DNA of 64,000 nucleotides from Holdemania sp. Marseille-P2844. GTDB lineage: Bacteria; Bacillota_I; Bacilli_A; Erysipelotrichales; Erysipelotrichaceae. Of the stretch, positions 61,875-64,000 are shown piece by piece. Location: the NCBI RefSeq assembly GCF_900120005.1, contig NZ_LT635448.1, positions 1 through 64,000 of the forward strand, in the 5' to 3' direction. The number at the start of each line of letters is the position of its first letter. Position 1 is the first letter of the stretch. Made by a program: the position numbers and the translations under genes. The notes beneath the pieces were generated by a model. The model made no database searches, had not been told where the DNA came from, and saw only the letters and a program-made list of their open reading frames with translations.

Positions 61875-62281
61875 TGCAGCCTAACGAGCTGTCCGGAAGT
61901 ACGCTGGCGTATATCGGCGACGCGGTCTGGTCGCTGTTGGTGCGGGAGTATCTGGTCGAGCTGGGCTATGGCCGGGCGAAGGATCTGCAGCGGCTGAGCG
62001 TGAAATTTGTCAGCGCCAAGGCGCAGGCCCGCTTTTATGAACAGCTGCATGCCGCAGGAGCGCTGAACGAGGAGGAAGAAGAAATCTTCCGGCGCGGGCG
62101 CAACTTTAAAAGCGGCAGTGTTCCGAAAAACACCGACGTGCAGATCTACCGGATTTCAACCGGGTTTGAAGCGCTGACCGGGTGGTGGCATCTGACCGGG
62201 CAGGCGCAGCGGCTGCGTGAAGTGTGGGAACAGGTCAGAGAAACGGTCGCTCTTGATTTCAATCCGGCAGTGAAAAATTAA
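61874..62281 (+). CDS. mrnC: mini-ribonuclease III
   Basis: A 135-residue mini-RNase III, which in Bacillus matures 23S rRNA ends. It is the RNase III catalytic fold without an RNA-binding domain: TLAYIGDAVWSLLVREYLV with the conserved Asp, VSAKAQARFY, and EEEEEIFRRGRNFKSGSVPKNTD. The start overlaps the stop of cysS by one base (TAATG). The cysS-mrnC-rlmB order is common in Firmicutes. Confidence 0.95.
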   Translation: MQPNELSGSTLAYIGDAVWSLLVREYLVELGYGRAKDLQRLSVKFVSAKAQARFYEQLHAAGALNEEEEEIFRRGRNFKSGSVPKNTDVQIYRISTGFEALTGWWHLTGQAQRLREVWEQVRETVALDFNPAVKN

Positions 62282-62300
62282 GTCAGCAGAACAAAGTTCA

Positions 62301-62336
62301 AAAACGTTCGTTTTCGATCCGGAGAACGGACGTTTT
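62301..62336 (+). terminator. intrinsic terminator after mrnC
   Basis: AAAACGTTCGTT (62301-62312) pairs with AACGGACGTTTT (62325-62336), with one mismatch. Confidence 0.7.
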
Positions 62337-62457
62337 CTAATCAAATGAAACAATGCCGCGAGGAAATGAGATAAAAATACGGGAAAAGAAAATGGAACCA
62401 ACAGACAGGGTGAACGGAACGCTTGAATATCTTTGTTGAAGCTTTGCCCTGATCCGA

Positions 62458-62486
62458 TTGCATTTCCTGATAACTCATTGTATAAA
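62458..62486 (+). promoter_or_regulatory. promoter of the rlmB-sigma factor genes
   Basis: TTGCAT (62458-62463), 17-bp spacer, TATAAA (62481-62486). Confidence 0.65.
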
Positions 62487-62564
62487 TAAAGAAGCCGTTT
62501 CAGGAGTATGAAACGATTTGGAATAAAATTGGGACAATTCCAGGACGAAACAGGAGGTCGAAGT

Positions 62565-63293
62565 ATGGCACAATGGATTTATGGGAAAAACGCAGCAATG
62601 CAGATCCTGAAAAGCAAGAAAAAAATTGAAAAAGCGCTCGTTGCTGAAGGGACGAAGTTTCCGGAAGCGGAAGCGTTATTGAAAAGCCGCAGAATCCCTG
62701 TTCAGCGGGTCAGCCGCCGGGAATTGGATAAGTGCTGCATGGATACGCACCATCAGGGGATCGCGCTGTATTGCGAGGATTACAAAACAGTCAGCGTGGA
62801 CGAAATGCTGAACCGCATTCCAAGCGGCAAGCTGGGCACGATCGTCGTTCTGGACGAACTGGAAGATCCGCACAATCTGGGCGCGGTGCTGCGGACCTGC
62901 GACGCGGTCGGCGCTGACGGCGTGATCCTGCGCAAGAACCGCTCGGTATCGCTGAACTCGACGGTCGCCAAAGTATCCACCGGCGCAATCGAAACGGTAC
63001 CGGTGGCGATGGTCGCCAATCTGACCCAGACGCTCAGGCAGCTGAAAGAAAAGGGCTATTGGGTTTACGGTACGGATATGCGCAATGCCCAGGATTACCG
63101 CCAGCCGGCTTTTGATACGTCCGTGGCGCTGGTGATCGGCTCGGAGGGAAAAGGCATTTCCCGGCTGGTCAAAGAAGAATGTGACGTGATGCTGACGCTG
63201 CCGATGGAAGGCACGATTTCCTCATTGAACGCTTCGGTCGCCTGCGCTGTCTTGCTTTATCAGATCCATGCGAAACGTTTCCCTCTGAAATAA
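62565..63293 (+). CDS. rlmB: 23S rRNA (guanosine-2'-O-)-methyltransferase, RlmB/TrmH type
   Basis: A 242-residue SpoU/TrmH-family (SPOUT fold) RNA methyltransferase. It has an N-terminal substrate-binding part (WIYGKNAAMQIL, THHQGIALYC). The knotted domain has VLDELEDPHNLGAVLRTCDAVGADGVIL, then ALVIGSEGKGISRLVKEECD and LPMEGTISSLNASVACAVLLYQI. RlmB methylates G2251 in E. coli. The position within 23S rRNA is inferred from the family. ATG 62565 follows CAGGAGGT; a longer open frame from ATG 62508 is not needed. Confidence 0.93.
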   Translation: MAQWIYGKNAAMQILKSKKKIEKALVAEGTKFPEAEALLKSRRIPVQRVSRRELDKCCMDTHHQGIALYCEDYKTVSVDEMLNRIPSGKLGTIVVLDELEDPHNLGAVLRTCDAVGADGVILRKNRSVSLNSTVAKVSTGAIETVPVAMVANLTQTLRQLKEKGYWVYGTDMRNAQDYRQPAFDTSVALVIGSEGKGISRLVKEECDVMLTLPMEGTISSLNASVACAVLLYQIHAKRFPLK

Positions 63294-63307
63294 CAGGAGG
63301 ATAGACG

Positions 63308-63946
63308 ATGTGTGAGGAAGTGTCCACAGACAACGAACTGCTTTATATGATCCGCCAACAGGACGACTGGGCGGTGGAGAATCTGCTGAACAAATACAAG
63401 CCGATGATCTGCGGGATGATTTTCAAGCTCTCTCAGCTGGACAGCTGCTCGGTTTCCAGCGAGGCATACAAGGAAGATCTTGAGCAGGAAAGCCGGATGA
63501 TGCTGATCGGCGCCGCGGAGAATTACCGGGAAGATTATCCCTGCTCCTTTAAAACCTATTTGCAGAATTGTCTGCGGAAGCGCCTGCTGACGATTTACCG
63601 GCATTCTCAATGTTCCAGCGACGCCGCGTTTTATGCCTGCGATTCGCTGGATACGGTGGTCGGCGAGGACCGGGGAATGTATAAGGCGGACACGCTGGCC
63701 TCCAACGACCGGTTCTTTGACCCTGTCTATCGCTTCACCTTAAACGAAGCGGCGAAGCAGGTAAAACAGCTGCGGCGCTACTTCACGCCGAAGGAATGGC
63801 AGATTCTGTGTCTGTCGCTGGACAACACATCCTATCAGGAAGCTGCGGCGATTTTAAACATCTCCCGGAAAAGCTATGGCAATCAACTGGGGCGAATTCG
63901 CAGGAAACTCGAGCACATCCTCAGGAAATTTTCCGAAGAGGCTTGA
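63308..63946 (+). CDS. sigma-70 family RNA polymerase sigma factor
   Basis: A 212-residue sigma factor with region 2 (NKYKPMICGMIFKL, then EDLEQESRMMLIGAAENYRE with the -10-binding stretch) and region 4 (FTPKEWQILCLSLDNTSYQEAAAILNISRKSY), the helix-turn-helix that binds -35 elements. No region 1 or long linker is present, as in alternative sigma factors. It lies directly after rlmB, as sigH does in many Firmicutes, so a SigH-like role is possible. GGAGGATAG precedes the ATG. Its promoter set cannot be read here. Confidence 0.85.
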   Translation: MCEEVSTDNELLYMIRQQDDWAVENLLNKYKPMICGMIFKLSQLDSCSVSSEAYKEDLEQESRMMLIGAAENYREDYPCSFKTYLQNCLRKRLLTIYRHSQCSSDAAFYACDSLDTVVGEDRGMYKADTLASNDRFFDPVYRFTLNEAAKQVKQLRRYFTPKEWQILCLSLDNTSYQEAAAILNISRKSYGNQLGRIRRKLEHILRKFSEEA

Positions 63947-63971
63947 AAAGAGCACGGGATGGTGCTATAAT
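63943..63971 (+). promoter_or_regulatory. strong promoter leaving the window
   Basis: TTGAAA (63943-63948), 17-bp spacer ending in TGC, perfect TATAAT (63966-63971). It overlaps the end of the sigma-factor gene. The target gene lies outside the window. Confidence 0.8.
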
Positions 63972-64000
63972 CCGCTTAAGTTAAGGGTTATTTGACGAAC

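Noticed and set aside
1-64000. tRNA genes and CRISPR arrays
   Set aside because: I saw no tRNA cloverleaf with T-arm consensus and no regularly spaced repeats.

Overview
The window reads as the chromosome of a low-GC-lineage Firmicute with a moderately GC-rich genome, most likely an Erysipelotrichia (Holdemania-like) gut anaerobe. This is inferred from hprK, the rapZ-yvcK-whiA trio, a T-box before cysS, mini-RNase III, two mannose-family PTS clusters, amino-sugar genes, and an extracytoplasmic flavin reductase. Species identity cannot be settled from the sequence alone.

Layout. 1-130: the 3' end of a 5S rRNA (end of an rRNA operon). 271-4069: a frameshifted creatininase gene, a TetR regulator divergent from a DegV-family gene with two matching operator-like sites, and a DUF4272 protein. 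4309-10960: uvrA, hprK, an lgt-ppaX fusion, trxB and an OsmC-family gene, in tight succession. 11060-17970: a PfkB-family sugar-phosphate kinase, a NagA-type deacetylase, a mannose-family PTS (IIB-IIC-IID without a IIA) and its PRD-type regulator. 18232-21018: rapZ-yvcK-whiA. 21073-24189: small membrane proteins and two acyltransferase-like genes. 24471-28956: a MerR regulator, an FMN/FAD lipoprotein reductase with a textbook MerR-type promoter, and a second NagA. 29065-35833: a 1552-residue c-di-GMP protein, clpP and gap. 36046-38368: a membrane HTH/RCC1/FN3 protein and a GYF-like protein. 38943-48390: one operon of hybrid histidine kinase, surface LRR protein, MoxR ATPase with an in-frame amber stop, DUF58 protein, and a transglutaminase-like protein that has lost its catalytic Cys. 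48700-51737 (minus): MupG-like hydrolase, Fe-S aldo/keto reductase, serine recombinase. 52048-56536 (plus): nanE, PTS IIC-IID-IIB, a degenerate M28-like membrane protein, and IIA. 56731-59814: a YjdF-like membrane protein, a candidate structured small RNA, and an IS110-family element. 59815-63971: a small membrane protein, the cysteine T-box, cysS, mrnC, rlmB, a sigma-70-family factor, and a promoter leaving the window.

The most interesting region is 51737-52048. Between the serine recombinase and nanE lie two 20-bp perfect inverted repeats, 153 bp apart. Each forms a near-palindromic core around an asymmetric central dinucleotide (AC in one, GT in the other), as expected for a serine-invertase crossover site. 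The segment between them carries one strong extended -10 promoter, flanked by two cre-like CcpA boxes. In this assembly it points away from nanE and towards the recombinase. I infer an invertible promoter (phase switch) that would turn an amino-sugar PTS operon on or off. The main competing explanation is a pair of ordinary repressor operators.

How parts fit together. HPr kinase with a PPi-hydrolysing (PpaX-like) domain suits CcpA/HPr carbon control, and the cre-like boxes at the switch would be its targets. PTS cluster 1 lacks a IIA and may borrow the IIA of cluster 2. NanE, MupG and two NagA proteins point to salvage of amino sugars from host glycans and peptidoglycan.
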